Assembly (NCBI GenBank): GCA_039024895.1
Contig: JBCCPJ010000012.1
Span: 33,784-97,783 of the forward strand
Direction of reading: 5' to 3'
Source of the DNA: JAJDOD01 sp039024895
GTDB lineage: Bacteria; Pseudomonadota; Alphaproteobacteria; Rhodobacterales; Rhodobacteraceae
DNA length: 64,000 nucleotides
Shown here piece after piece: positions 34,180 through 43,069 of this stretch. The position numbers and the translations under genes were made by a program. Each line of letters starts with the position of its first letter. The first letter of the stretch is position 1. The notes under the pieces were generated by a model that did no database searches, was not told where the DNA came from, and saw only the letters and a program-made list of their open reading frames with translations.

Positions 34180-34902
34180 TTGTTGGATAAATCTTTAGCT
34201 TCGGCACCGGAACATGTGGCCATCATCATGGATGGCAACGGGCGCTGGGCACAGGCGCGCGGTAAGCCGCGGTTATTTGGTCACCATGCTGGCGCGCGGC
34301 GGGTGCGCGAAATCGTCGAGGCGTGCCCGGAACTTGGGGTCAAGTACCTGACGATTTTTGCGTTCTCGACTGAGAACTGGAAGCGGACGCAGTCGGAAGT
34401 CTCTGGCCTGATGAAGCTCTTTAAGCGCTACCTCACGACGGAAACCAAGCGCCTTGTCTCCAGCGGTGTGCGTGTCCGTTTTATCGGGGATCGCATTCAA
34501 TTGGATGATACGCTCGTTACCTTAATGGATGAACTGGAACTTCTGACCTGCGATAATGACGCGGTGCATCTGACGGTCGCGCTGAATTACGGCGGCCGGG
34601 ACGAGGTGGCGCGGGCAACCAAGCGCCTGTCGCGGGAAGTGGCCGCGGGGCGGATCGATCCGGAAAAGGTCGATGCCGAAACCCTCGCGCGGTTTTTGGA
34701 CACCTATGTCCTGCCCGATCCGGATCTAGTCATTCGCACAAGCGGTGAGGCGCGGATCTCCAATTTCCTGCTCTGGCAATCGGCCTATTCGGAATACGAG
34801 TTCATTGATACGCTTTGGCCGGATTTCACGCGTGCCGAATTTGCCAGCGTGCTCGCATCTTTTGCAACGCGGGAACGTCGGTACGGGGCGGTTCCGGGCT
34901 GA
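34180..34902 (+). CDS. uppS: Undecaprenyl diphosphate synthase UppS
   Basis: UppS makes the C55 lipid carrier for peptidoglycan and LPS synthesis. The first in-frame ATG lies 78 bases upstream inside frr and lacks a site, whereas TTG at 34180 (or 34183) is 7-10 bases behind AGGAGG at 34167-34172, so I choose the TTG, giving 240 residues. The catalytic Asp in VAIIMDGNGRWAQARG (D18) and the GHHAGARRVREIVEA, IFAFSTENWKR and RTSGEARISNFLLWQ motifs are all present. It lies between frr and cdsA in the conserved envelope operon. Confidence 0.95.
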   Translation: MLDKSLASAPEHVAIIMDGNGRWAQARGKPRLFGHHAGARRVREIVEACPELGVKYLTIFAFSTENWKRTQSEVSGLMKLFKRYLTTETKRLVSSGVRVRFIGDRIQLDDTLVTLMDELELLTCDNDAVHLTVALNYGGRDEVARATKRLSREVAAGRIDPEKVDAETLARFLDTYVLPDPDLVIRTSGEARISNFLLWQSAYSEYEFIDTLWPDFTRAEFASVLASFATRERRYGAVPG

Positions 34903-34954
34903 CATATTGACGGCGGTGGGCAATAGGGACAGGGCAACGCGCCGTGGGAGCCAC

Positions 34955-35025
34955 TCCGCCAGGGGGACGCTGTCCCCGCTCGCTTTGCTCGCCCCCCTGA
35001 GGTATTTTGCACCAGATGAAGCCCC
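34955..35025. repeat. GC-rich REP-like intergenic element
   Basis: A hairpin GGGGAC-GCT-GTCCCC (34963-34977) is followed by GCTCGCTTTGCTCGC and CCCCCTGAGGTATTTTGCAC, a block with an AGATGAAG tail. From memory, similar CCCC-GAGG-TATTTT-AGATGAAG blocks are dispersed between genes in many Rhodobacteraceae genomes. Only one copy is visible in this window. Confidence 0.4.
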
Positions 35026-35046
35026 ATGGGGCAGTGTCGGGCGACG

Positions 35047-35844
35047 ATGACGACGGAACCGGCGATAGCCAGCAAATGGAGCGATCTCACCCAGCGCCTG
35101 CTTTCGGGGGGCGTTGCGGCGGCGCTGGGGCTTTGGCTTATGTGGCTTGGAGGGGTTCCTTTCAAGTTTCTGATATCGGCAATTGTGGGCGTCATGGTTT
35201 GGGAAGTGGCGCGCATGGTGGGCGCGGCACGGCTGGCGCTGCCGCTCGGTGTCTTGTCGGCGGTGATCATGGTGGCGCTTGCGCTACTGCCCACGGGGCT
35301 TGTTTTGCCACTGCTGTTTCTGCCTGCCCTCATCGGCATTTCGCAACTCGGGGCGTATCGCGTGCGTTTCGCCGTCTTTTCCTCTGCGATCCTGGTGGCG
35401 GGGCTCGGGCTTTTCACTCTGCGGGAGGAGTTTGGGTTTCTCTGGATGGTGTGGCTTGCGCTGGTGGTGATCGTGTCGGATGTGCTCGGCTATTTTGCAG
35501 GGCGCGTAATCGGCGGCCCGAAGTTTTGGCCGAAAGTCAGCCCCAAAAAGACCTGGTCCGGAACACTGGCGGGGTGGCTTGGTGCGGCGCTGGTTGGGGG
35601 ATGGTATCTGGTGAGCGGCTATGCGGGCGTTGAGATCATTGGGATTTCCATCGCCGTTGCCATTGCGGGGCAATTGGGAGATGTGGCCGAAAGCGCCTTG
35701 AAGCGCACGGTCGGCGTCAAGGACAGCTCGTCCATGCTGCCAGGTCATGGCGGTATGTTTGATCGGTTCGATTCCATGTTGGGGGCGTCGCTGTTTCTGT
35801 TGGTCGTAGGGCAGATCATCGACTTTCCACCGGTGCCTTTGTGA
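35047..35844 (+). CDS. cdsA: Phosphatidate cytidylyltransferase CdsA
   Basis: CdsA makes CDP-diacylglycerol from phosphatidate and CTP, the precursor of phospholipids. The 265-residue product is a polytopic membrane protein with about eight helices. The CDP-DG synthase signature is at the C-terminus: SDVLGYFAGRVIGGPKFWP, SPKKTWSGTLAG, then LKRTVGVKDSSSMLPGHGG and DRFDSMLGA. I choose the ATG at 35047; an earlier in-frame start at 35026 is possible. Its stop overlaps the GTG start of dxr (GTGA). Confidence 0.95.
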   Translation: MTTEPAIASKWSDLTQRLLSGGVAAALGLWLMWLGGVPFKFLISAIVGVMVWEVARMVGAARLALPLGVLSAVIMVALALLPTGLVLPLLFLPALIGISQLGAYRVRFAVFSSAILVAGLGLFTLREEFGFLWMVWLALVVIVSDVLGYFAGRVIGGPKFWPKVSPKKTWSGTLAGWLGAALVGGWYLVSGYAGVEIIGISIAVAIAGQLGDVAESALKRTVGVKDSSSMLPGHGGMFDRFDSMLGASLFLLVVGQIIDFPPVPL

Positions 35845-37007
35845 CGCGACGGGTCAGCATTTTCGGAGCGACGGGCTCGATTGGCCAGAACACGCTTGAT
35901 CTGATTGACCGCGACGCGGACGCGTTCGATGTGGTCGCGTTAACGGGCGGCCGCAATGTGGATGCCCTGGCAGAGGCCGCGCGGCGACACGGGGCCGAGA
36001 TCGCCGTCACCGCCTTCGAGGACTGCTTTGACGCCTTGTCCGCCGCGCTGTCGGGCAGCGGCATTGAGGTTGCGGCGGGCGAAGCCGCTCTCATAGAGGC
36101 GGCACAGCGCCCTGCAGATTGGGTTATGTCGGCGATTGTCGGCGCGGCCGGCTTGCCGCCGGGTTTGGCGGCGCTGGAGCAAGGGGCCACGCTGGCGCTG
36201 GCCAATAAAGAGAGCCTCGTCACCGCTGGTCCGCTTCTGATGGCAACCGCGCGCGCCCACGGGGCCGAGGTCCTCCCCGTCGATAGCGAGCATTCCGCCG
36301 TGTTCCAGGCGCTTCGCGGGGAGGATATCGCCAGCGTGGAGCGGGTTATTATCACCGCATCCGGCGGCGCTTTCCGCGATTGGCCACTGGATCGGCTGGC
36401 GGCGGCTACCTGTGCCGAGGCGTCGTCGCACCCCAATTGGGATATGGGCCAGCGCATCACTATCGACAGCGCAAGTATGTTTAATAAGGCGCTAGAGTTG
36501 ATTGAAACTAAAGAGTATTTCGGTATCTTGCCTAGCCGTATTGAAGCGTTAATCCATCCCGAAAGTCTGATCCACGCCCTGGTGGGCCACTGCGATGGCG
36601 GTCTGATGGCCCATGTCGGTCCACCGGATATGCGCCATGCTATCGGTTATTCGCTTTATTACCCAAATCGCAAGGCCCTTCCCGTAGAGCGTCTCGACTT
36701 GGCCAAGATCGGGCAGTTAACTTTCAGGGCGCCGGAGCCGGGGCGGTATCCCGCGCTCGGGTTGGCACAACATGTGATGGAAACAGGCGGGTTGTCCGGC
36801 GCGGTGTTTAATGCCGCAAAAGAAAAAGCTCTGGACGGGTTCATTGAAGGGCGGATCGGGTTTACGGTAATGGCAGATGTTGTCGCCGAGGTAATCGAAC
36901 TTATGTCCGGAGATGGTCTCGGAAAAGCCGAGATTACCCTTGAAGCGGTACGTGAAGCAGACCATGTGGCCCGGGTAAGGGCTGACGACGTTATGAACAG
37001 TTTATGA
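35841..37007 (+). CDS. dxr: 1-deoxy-D-xylulose 5-phosphate reductoisomerase
   Basis: Dxr converts DXP to MEP in the non-mevalonate isoprenoid pathway that feeds UppS. The 388-residue product starts at a GTG (35841) overlapping cdsA. The NADPH motif GATGSIGQNTLDLI is at 9-22, the substrate and metal-binding DSEHSAVFQ and ITASGGAFRDWP are central, and HPNWDMGQRITIDSASMFNK and PESLIHALV follow. Length and motifs agree with the family. Confidence 0.97.
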   Translation: MTRRVSIFGATGSIGQNTLDLIDRDADAFDVVALTGGRNVDALAEAARRHGAEIAVTAFEDCFDALSAALSGSGIEVAAGEAALIEAAQRPADWVMSAIVGAAGLPPGLAALEQGATLALANKESLVTAGPLLMATARAHGAEVLPVDSEHSAVFQALRGEDIASVERVIITASGGAFRDWPLDRLAAATCAEASSHPNWDMGQRITIDSASMFNKALELIETKEYFGILPSRIEALIHPESLIHALVGHCDGGLMAHVGPPDMRHAIGYSLYYPNRKALPVERLDLAKIGQLTFRAPEPGRYPALGLAQHVMETGGLSGAVFNAAKEKALDGFIEGRIGFTVMADVVAEVIELMSGDGLGKAEITLEAVREADHVARVRADDVMNSL

Positions 37008-37014
37008 GGCGCGC

Positions 37015-38355
37015 GTGGAACTTGCAGGTCTGATCCCGACGGTGGGCACAATTGCCTGGACGATTGTCTTCTTTGTGCTCGCCCTGTCGGTGATCGTCTT
37101 TATCCACGAATATGGTCATTACATCGTGGGTCGGTGGTCCGGCATCAAGGCGGATGTCTTTTCCATCGGGTTTGGCCCGGTTTTGGCGTCGCGTGTCGAT
37201 AAGCATGGCACGAAGTGGCAGATTGCAGCGCTCCCTTTCGGTGGCTTCGTCAAGTTCATGGGGGATGCGGGGGCCGCATCCGACAAGGACGAAGAGGTGA
37301 TGGAGGAGTTGTCGGAGACAGACCGCCGCCGCACCATGCATGGCGCACCGCTCTGGGCGCGGACATTGACCGTTGCGGCGGGTCCTGTGTTCAACTTCAT
37401 CCTGTCGTTTGTGATCTTTGCGGGTCTGATCATGTATCGCGGTGTGGCGGCGGACCCGATTACAGTCGATGAGTTGCGCGTCCTGCCGGACGCACCGGTG
37501 GCCGGGCTGCAGGCGGGCGATGTGATCCTTGAGGTGGAGGGGCAGCCCGTTCCCTCGACAGATGATTTTACCACGTTCGCCCGCGATCTGACGCCGAAGC
37601 GCGCGTTGACCTATCTGGTTGAGCGCGGCGACCGACGCTTGGAAGTCGCTGGGCCCTGGCTTTATCCGATCTATGTCTCGACCGTCACGCCAAACTGGGC
37701 CGCCGATGAGGCGGGACTGGTCGAAGGCGACGTCATCACCGCCGTCGATGGCGTGGAGATCTTCGATTTCGAGCAGTTACGGGACATCGTCGGTAATTCT
37801 GAAGGAGCGCCGCTCACCTTGGCGGTTTGGCGCGCCGGTGAAACGCAAAGCGTGACGCTGACCCCGGCGCGGCGGGACTTGCCGCTGGCCGATGGCGGGT
37901 TTGAGACACGCTGGCTGATCGGCCTTTCCGGTGGGCTGGCCTTTGAACCTGCGGCGGTCGCGCCGTCGTTCTGGGAAGCGGCGACCTATGGGGTGGATCA
38001 AATCCGCTTCATCATCACGTCATCAATCTCCGGCCTTTACCACATGATCGTGGGCGAGATATCGACCTGCAACCTGTCGGGTCCCATCGGCATCGCGGAA
38101 ACCAGTGGCCAAGCGGCGAGCCAGGGCGCCTTCAACTACATCTACTTTATAGCGCTTCTGTCGACGGCGGTGGGGTTGATCAACTTGTTTCCAATCCCTG
38201 TCTTGGACGGCGGGCATCTTGTGTTTTATGCGTTTGAAGCCGTGGCCGGACGCCCGCCCAGTGACCGCGCCCTGAAATACCTGATGGTGGGCGGATTGAC
38301 GCTGATGCTGTCGCTTATGCTGTTTTCGGTCGGCAACGATCTCATCTGCCCTTAG
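37015..38355 (+). CDS. rseP: RIP-type site-2 metalloprotease RseP
   Basis: RseP cleaves membrane-bound anti-sigma factors and signal peptides in the inner membrane. The 446-residue product has the zinc motif HEYGH (H31-E-Y-G-H35) in its first helix, two PDZ domains in the periplasmic middle part (AGLQAGDVILEVEGQPV and AGLVEGDVITAVDGVEI), and the second active-site motif NLFPIPVLDGGHLVFY in the third helix. A GTG start at 37015 follows 7 bp after dxr. It is the gene just upstream of bamA in many proteobacteria. Confidence 0.95.
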   Translation: MELAGLIPTVGTIAWTIVFFVLALSVIVFIHEYGHYIVGRWSGIKADVFSIGFGPVLASRVDKHGTKWQIAALPFGGFVKFMGDAGAASDKDEEVMEELSETDRRRTMHGAPLWARTLTVAAGPVFNFILSFVIFAGLIMYRGVAADPITVDELRVLPDAPVAGLQAGDVILEVEGQPVPSTDDFTTFARDLTPKRALTYLVERGDRRLEVAGPWLYPIYVSTVTPNWAADEAGLVEGDVITAVDGVEIFDFEQLRDIVGNSEGAPLTLAVWRAGETQSVTLTPARRDLPLADGGFETRWLIGLSGGLAFEPAAVAPSFWEAATYGVDQIRFIITSSISGLYHMIVGEISTCNLSGPIGIAETSGQAASQGAFNYIYFIALLSTAVGLINLFPIPVLDGGHLVFYAFEAVAGRPPSDRALKYLMVGGLTLMLSLMLFSVGNDLICP

Positions 38356-38479
38356 GCCGATCACACGCGCGCAAGTTTACAAATTCTAAAACGCGCGCCA
38401 CCGCGTCGCCGCCTAGGCGCCCCAATTCAGACATATTCTGTGGCTATTTTTTAAGCTCAACACAAAGGGTTTTAGTCGC

Positions 38480-38605
38480 ATGGCTGTACTGAAAAAAGGA
38501 TATCGCGGTTTGCAGTTGCTCGTCCAACTGAACCTTGATCGCGTATTCGTCGGTCTGGCCTTGGGGGGTGCCTTGTACCTCGCTGCCTATCTGGCATCGC
38601 TATAA
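38480..38605 (+). CDS. 41-residue single-helix membrane protein between rseP and bamA
   Basis: The frame begins MAVLKKGYRGLQLLVQLNLD and continues with one hydrophobic segment (VFVGLALGGALYLAAYLA). The positively charged N-terminus suggests the N-in orientation. It lies in the 450-bp gap between rseP and bamA and is read in the same direction. No clear family name was recognised. The codon use resembles neighbouring genes. It is too short for most automated annotation, and the ribosome binding site upstream is weak. Confidence 0.5.
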   Translation: MAVLKKGYRGLQLLVQLNLDRVFVGLALGGALYLAAYLASL

Positions 38606-38732
38606 CGACCCGCACCGCAACTGACGCCGGTTCGGTCAAATCCCTTTTAGCTGACCCATCGCCCTCAATTGGTCCCGCTCGACCTATGGGAGAAGCGATG
38701 CCTCCCTGAGGACGGGTGGAGGTTGAGCGCCT

Positions 38733-38750
38733 CGCCGGTACCGGCGTTTT
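38733..38750 (+). terminator. GC-rich palindrome with TTTT, possible terminator or attenuator before bamA
   Basis: CGCCGGTACCGGCG (38733-38746) is a perfect 14-bp palindrome followed directly by TTTT. It lies about 60 bp upstream of bamA. It could separate bamA transcription from rseP and so imply a promoter between, or act as an attenuator. Confidence 0.45.
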
Positions 38751-38808
38751 GACAGCCCCGAAGAATCCCATTAACCCATGCTTATTGAAAAAAAAACGGG
38801 GCGGGCGC

Positions 38809-41097
38809 ATGACACGGGCAGTGGGTTTTGGATTCCGGACATTACTTTATGCGCTGGTGTTCTTCACCACAGTGTCACTTTTGGCGGCGCAGACGCGGGT
38901 CAACACGGTCACGGTTGCGGGAAACCAGCGTATTCCTGACTCGACGATCATCAGCTTGATGGAATTTGATCCGGGCCAGGCCGTCAGTCCCGATGATATA
39001 AACGACGCCGTTCAACGCATCATGGCATCGGGGCTCTTTGAGACGGCAAGCATACAACCAGGCGCCAGCAGCCTAGCGGTGACGGTCGTTGAACGCCCAA
39101 CGGTGAACCGTATCAATATCGAAGGGAACCGGCGGCTCGATGACGAGGAGTTGTTGCCGTTTGTTACCCTGAGCCCGCGCCGCGTGTATTCCGCCCAGCA
39201 AGCGCAGGCGGATGCCAATGCCATATCGGACGCCTACGCCGCCAGGGCGCGGCTTTCGGCGGCTGTGACGCCACGCATCATCCGGCGCTCGGACAACCGC
39301 GTCGATGTGGTCTTTGAAGTCAGCGAGGCCCGCGTTGTCGAAAACGAGCGCGTGAGCTTTGTGGGCAACCGTGCCTTTTCCGACCGCCGGTTGCGCCGCG
39401 TCGTCGACACCAAACAGGCGAGCTTCTTTCGGCAAATCATCGCCCGCGATACGTTTGTGCCCGAACGCGTTGCCTTCGACCGGCAATTGCTGACCGATTT
39501 CTACCGGTCGCGGGGCTTTATCGACTTTCAGGTTTTGGATGTGACAACGCGGGTGTCCCGCGAACGGGACGCGACCTTTCTGACCTTCACGCTACGCGAG
39601 GGGCAGAAGTTCAATGTTGGGCAAGTCTCCGTCTCCAGCGAATTCGAGCAAATGAATGTCGAGGAGTACCGCAGAGCGCTCCGGCTGCGCAGCGGCGAAA
39701 CTTGGTCGCCCAGCCGGATTGAAGAACAGATTGCGCGTCTGGAGCGGCTGGCAACCCAGCAGGGGTTCGACTTTGCGCGCGTTGATCCTCAAGTCACGCG
39801 CAATGATCGCAATCTGACCCTCGATGTGAACTTTGCGCTTGTGCGGGGGCCGCGCGTCTTTGTGCAGCGCATTGATATCGAAGGCAATCAAACGACCCTC
39901 GACCGGGTGGTGCGGCGTCAATTCGACACCGTGGAAGGCGATCCGTTCAACCCGCGCGAAATTAGAAACGCGGCAGAGCGTATTCGCGCGCTTGGGTTTT
40001 TCTCGAACGTGGATGTGGAAACGCGCGAAGGCACGGTTGACGATCAGGTCATCGTCGATGTGGGGGTCGAGGAACAGCCAACGGGCAACCTGAGTTTCGG
40101 TGGGAGTTTCAGCAACGATTCAGGCTTTGCGCTGGCCATCGGTTTTTCCGAGCGGAACTTTTTGGGGCGCGGCCAATTGCTGTCGGTTGATATCCAGTCG
40201 GGGGGTGAAGATCGGCGGGCCAACTTGTCGTTCCGCGAACCTGCCTTTTTGGGCCGGGATCTGACGTTTGGACTCGATCTCGATTATGAGACGACGGATT
40301 TTGACGACGCTTCCTATGAGACGGAAATTCTCTCATTCACGCCGAGCCTCGCCTTCCCCATCTCCGAGTTTGCCAATCTGAGCGTGTTTTACACGATTGC
40401 AAATGAGGAGATTTTTGACGTCTCAGCCGATTCCTCGCCGATCATTCAAGCGGAAGAGGGCGAGCAGCTTAGGAGTTCGCTTGGGTACACCTATACACTG
40501 GATCGCATCCGGGGCGGGCTGAACCCGAACCGTGGTATTCGCCTTCAGTTTCGCCAGGAGCTTGCGGGTCTTGGGGGCGACACGGAATTTTTGCGCACGC
40601 GCGCCACTGCCACTTTGCAGCGCGACGTCCTGAACGAAGAGGTTACGCTGCGCGCCACGCTCGAAGGGGGCACCATTCAGGCCCTCGGGGGTGGTACGAC
40701 GCGGGTCACTGACCGGTTCTTCCTGTCATCGCGGCAATTGCGCGGGTTCTCGTCCCGTGGCGTTGGCCCGCGAGATACAGGCGCGGCGGACTCCGATGTC
40801 TTGGGTGGCAACAATTATGCTGCGCTCCGACTTGAGGCAAATTTTCCCATCGGCCTGCCGGAGGAATACGGGATCTCTGGCGGTGTCTTCTTCGACGCCG
40901 GGTCGCTTTGGGGACTTGATAACACCGCAGGGGCCGCGCCGGTTGATGATGGCTTTGAGTTGCGCACGTCTGTCGGCGTCTCCATCTTCTGGGACACACC
41001 AATCGGTCCTTTGCGTCTAAACTTTGCCAAGCCTTTGGAATCGAACCCTCTTGATGATGAAAACACGTTCGATATCACCATTTCGACGCAGTTCTAA
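38809..41097 (+). CDS. bamA: Outer membrane protein assembly factor BamA
   Basis: BamA is the core of the BAM complex that inserts beta-barrel proteins into the outer membrane. The 762-residue product has a signal peptide (TRAVGFGFRTLLYALVFFT..., ending LLAAQ), five POTRA domains in the periplasmic half (e.g. VNTVTVAGNQRIPDSTI, VNRINIEGNRRLDDEELL, VERVSFVGNRAFSDRRL-like repeats), and a C-terminal 16-strand barrel with a GLNPNRGIRLQF segment and a terminal phenylalanine (FDITISTQF). I start at 38809, behind GGGGCGGGC; the frame is open upstream. The skp-like gene overlaps its 3' end. Confidence 0.96.
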   Translation: MTRAVGFGFRTLLYALVFFTTVSLLAAQTRVNTVTVAGNQRIPDSTIISLMEFDPGQAVSPDDINDAVQRIMASGLFETASIQPGASSLAVTVVERPTVNRINIEGNRRLDDEELLPFVTLSPRRVYSAQQAQADANAISDAYAARARLSAAVTPRIIRRSDNRVDVVFEVSEARVVENERVSFVGNRAFSDRRLRRVVDTKQASFFRQIIARDTFVPERVAFDRQLLTDFYRSRGFIDFQVLDVTTRVSRERDATFLTFTLREGQKFNVGQVSVSSEFEQMNVEEYRRALRLRSGETWSPSRIEEQIARLERLATQQGFDFARVDPQVTRNDRNLTLDVNFALVRGPRVFVQRIDIEGNQTTLDRVVRRQFDTVEGDPFNPREIRNAAERIRALGFFSNVDVETREGTVDDQVIVDVGVEEQPTGNLSFGGSFSNDSGFALAIGFSERNFLGRGQLLSVDIQSGGEDRRANLSFREPAFLGRDLTFGLDLDYETTDFDDASYETEILSFTPSLAFPISEFANLSVFYTIANEEIFDVSADSSPIIQAEEGEQLRSSLGYTYTLDRIRGGLNPNRGIRLQFRQELAGLGGDTEFLRTRATATLQRDVLNEEVTLRATLEGGTIQALGGGTTRVTDRFFLSSRQLRGFSSRGVGPRDTGAADSDVLGGNNYAALRLEANFPIGLPEEYGISGGVFFDAGSLWGLDNTAGAAPVDDGFELRTSVGVSIFWDTPIGPLRLNFAKPLESNPLDDENTFDITISTQF

Positions 41098-41614
41098 CGC
41101 GGTCCTCTTTGCCGTTTGGCTGGCGGTTGCGCCGCTGTCGTCGGTGGCGCAGCAAACTGTTCCGTCGCCGGTGCTGACGATCAATCAGGACCGTCTTTTC
41201 GCGGAAACCCAACTGGGTGCGGATGTTCTGGCGGAATTGGAGCAACAGCTTCAGGCATTGGCGGAAGAAAACACCGAGATCGAGACAGCGCTGATTGCGG
41301 AAGAGCGCGAGTTGACGGAAGCCCGGGCAAATTTACCGGCCGAAGAGTTTCGCACCTTGGCCGATGCATTTGACGAGCGGGTTCAACGCTTGCGTGTGGA
41401 ACAGGATGAGAAGGCGCGGCAACTTAATCGTCGGCGAGAAGAGGTCCGGGGGGAGTTCTTTAACGAAGTGGCGGCGGTCCTGTCGGATATCGTGCGCGAG
41501 AAGGGCGCGGTTGTTGTCATTGATCGACGCGATGTCGTTCTGTCTGCTGAAGCCATCGACATTACGGATGAGGCGATTTCACGCATCAACGACATGGTCG
41601 CCACGCAGGAGTGA
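41054..41614 (+). CDS. skp: OmpH/Skp-family periplasmic chaperone
   Basis: The product is a secreted protein of about 185 residues with a signal sequence (AVLFAVWLAVAPLSSVAQ) and a long charged helical hairpin (LEQQLQALAEENTEIETAL, RVQRLRVEQDEKARQLNRRR). It ends with a small beta segment (GAVVVIDRRDVVLSAEAIDIT). This is the Skp/OmpH architecture, which guards unfolded outer membrane proteins on the way to BamA. The start is uncertain (ATG at 41024, 41054 or 41057); I choose 41054. It overlaps the end of bamA by 44 bp, and so is translated in coupling with it. Confidence 0.88.
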   Translation: MMKTRSISPFRRSSNAVLFAVWLAVAPLSSVAQQTVPSPVLTINQDRLFAETQLGADVLAELEQQLQALAEENTEIETALIAEERELTEARANLPAEEFRTLADAFDERVQRLRVEQDEKARQLNRRREEVRGEFFNEVAAVLSDIVREKGAVVVIDRRDVVLSAEAIDITDEAISRINDMVATQE

Positions 41615-41724
41615 AACGAGGTCTTGTGCAGTGCTTTAGTCGGTGTCGGGTCATTGGAAAACCGGTCCTGCCGCGACGCCACGGGGAATACGGCCGCTCG
41701 ACAAAAGCGGGTCGTCAATTGTCG

Positions 41725-42918
41725 CTAAAAGCCACTTGACCGTTTGAGCTCATACCTTTCTGAGAAGGCAACGGTATCCTCCAAGGTGAGCGGTTTGCTG
41801 AAATGGAAACCTTGACCATAGGTAACGCCGAGATCGGTCAAGGTGCGTGCTTCCCCCGCGGTTTCAATCCCTTCGGCCACGATATCAGCCTTAGCCCCGG
41901 TGGCGAAGAACACAAGCGCGCTGGCGAGCGCTTGGCGGATGGGGTCTTTGTCCACGTCCCGCGTCAAGGACATGTCCAATTTGATGATGTCGGGCTTCAG
42001 GCGCACGATGTGGCTCAGGCTCGAATAACCCGCGCCCGCATCGTCAACGGCAAGGGATACGCCCTGCGATTTGTATCGCTCGATATGTTTGGAGAGGCCC
42101 GCATAGTTCGCAACTTCGGCATGTTCGGTGATTTCCAGAATGACACGTTCGGCCTGTACGTCGAACAAGACGTCGCTCAAGCCTTCGGACATCAGACAAT
42201 CCGGCGACACATTAAGCGTGATGGACTGGTGGGATGGGATGACATTGAGGGCGCGCAACGCGTCCTTGACCGCGACAAGCTCCATCTCCACCCCAAGACC
42301 GGCGAGCGCCGCTTCCCCGAACCAGAGATCGGGCGTGCGGTAGGGGGTTTCATCAAAGCGACACAGCGCTTCGAACCCCTTGATGCCGTCCCCGTGCAAG
42401 CTGACCAGAGGCTGAAAGCGCATGGAGAAGGCGCGCGTGTCGATGGTGCTGCGAATGCGATTGAAGCGTTCCTCTGCTACCCGGCGATCTTCCAGTTCAC
42501 CGTCAATCTGCCCAATGATAATTTCGGCGAAGAGTTTGATGGATCGTAAGTCCCGCTCATTCAAACTGGTGTTCGCTTCATGGCCGATGCAGCAAATTGT
42601 CCCGTAATTCGAGCCATCTTCGCGCTGAAGTGGAACGCCAATGTAAGACTGGATGTTGAACGCGTGACGGCTGGGCAAATCGACCGTGATCGGATTCGTG
42701 GCGCTGTCATGGACGATTTGCGGAATTTGTCCCGATTGCATGAAGTGACAAAAGCTATGGTCGCGCGGCAGGATAAGCGGCTCGGGCAGGTCCATGTCGA
42801 GATCCGGGGCGCAAACCGCCCGCACGATCAATTCATTGCCTTCGAGTTCACCGATATATGCGATGTCCAGCCCAAGATGCTCGCGTAAGCGTTGCAGCGC
42901 GCGGGTGACAACCTGCAT
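41725..42918 (-). CDS. GAF-EAL c-di-GMP phosphodiesterase
   Basis: The 397-residue soluble protein has a GAF domain (roughly 5-150; GTICCIGHEANTSLNERDL) and an EAL domain (about 160-395). The catalytic set is intact: E183-A-L (GFEALCRF), N236 (LNVSPD), E262 (LEITEH), D292-D293 (VDDAGAGYSSL), K313 (IIKLD), E349 (VAEGIET) and Q369. It should hydrolyse c-di-GMP to pGpG under control of a small molecule or redox signal. It is read against the envelope operon between skp and fabZ. Such an insertion splits the usual bamA-skp-(lpxD)-fabZ series, and lpxD is absent here. Confidence 0.92.
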   Translation of the reverse strand: MQVVTRALQRLREHLGLDIAYIGELEGNELIVRAVCAPDLDMDLPEPLILPRDHSFCHFMQSGQIPQIVHDSATNPITVDLPSRHAFNIQSYIGVPLQREDGSNYGTICCIGHEANTSLNERDLRSIKLFAEIIIGQIDGELEDRRVAEERFNRIRSTIDTRAFSMRFQPLVSLHGDGIKGFEALCRFDETPYRTPDLWFGEAALAGLGVEMELVAVKDALRALNVIPSHQSITLNVSPDCLMSEGLSDVLFDVQAERVILEITEHAEVANYAGLSKHIERYKSQGVSLAVDDAGAGYSSLSHIVRLKPDIIKLDMSLTRDVDKDPIRQALASALVFFATGAKADIVAEGIETAGEARTLTDLGVTYGQGFHFSKPLTLEDTVAFSERYELKRSSGF

Positions 42919-43069
42919 CTAAATCGTCCTTCCAGTTTGGCCTTGGGGTACACGCGCTTCGTAAACATCTGATGAGAGCGGTTGAAAAATCGGCGTCGCC
43001 GGTAGCACGCGCTTCCCTTGCTCTAACCTTCCCCAGTTGATACGCCTCAAAAGAAAAGAGGTGACCCTC

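Noticed and set aside
35762..35775. tRNA T-loop-like string GGTTCGATTCC
   Set aside because: It is inside the cdsA coding sequence and no cloverleaf forms around it; no tRNA gene was found in the window.
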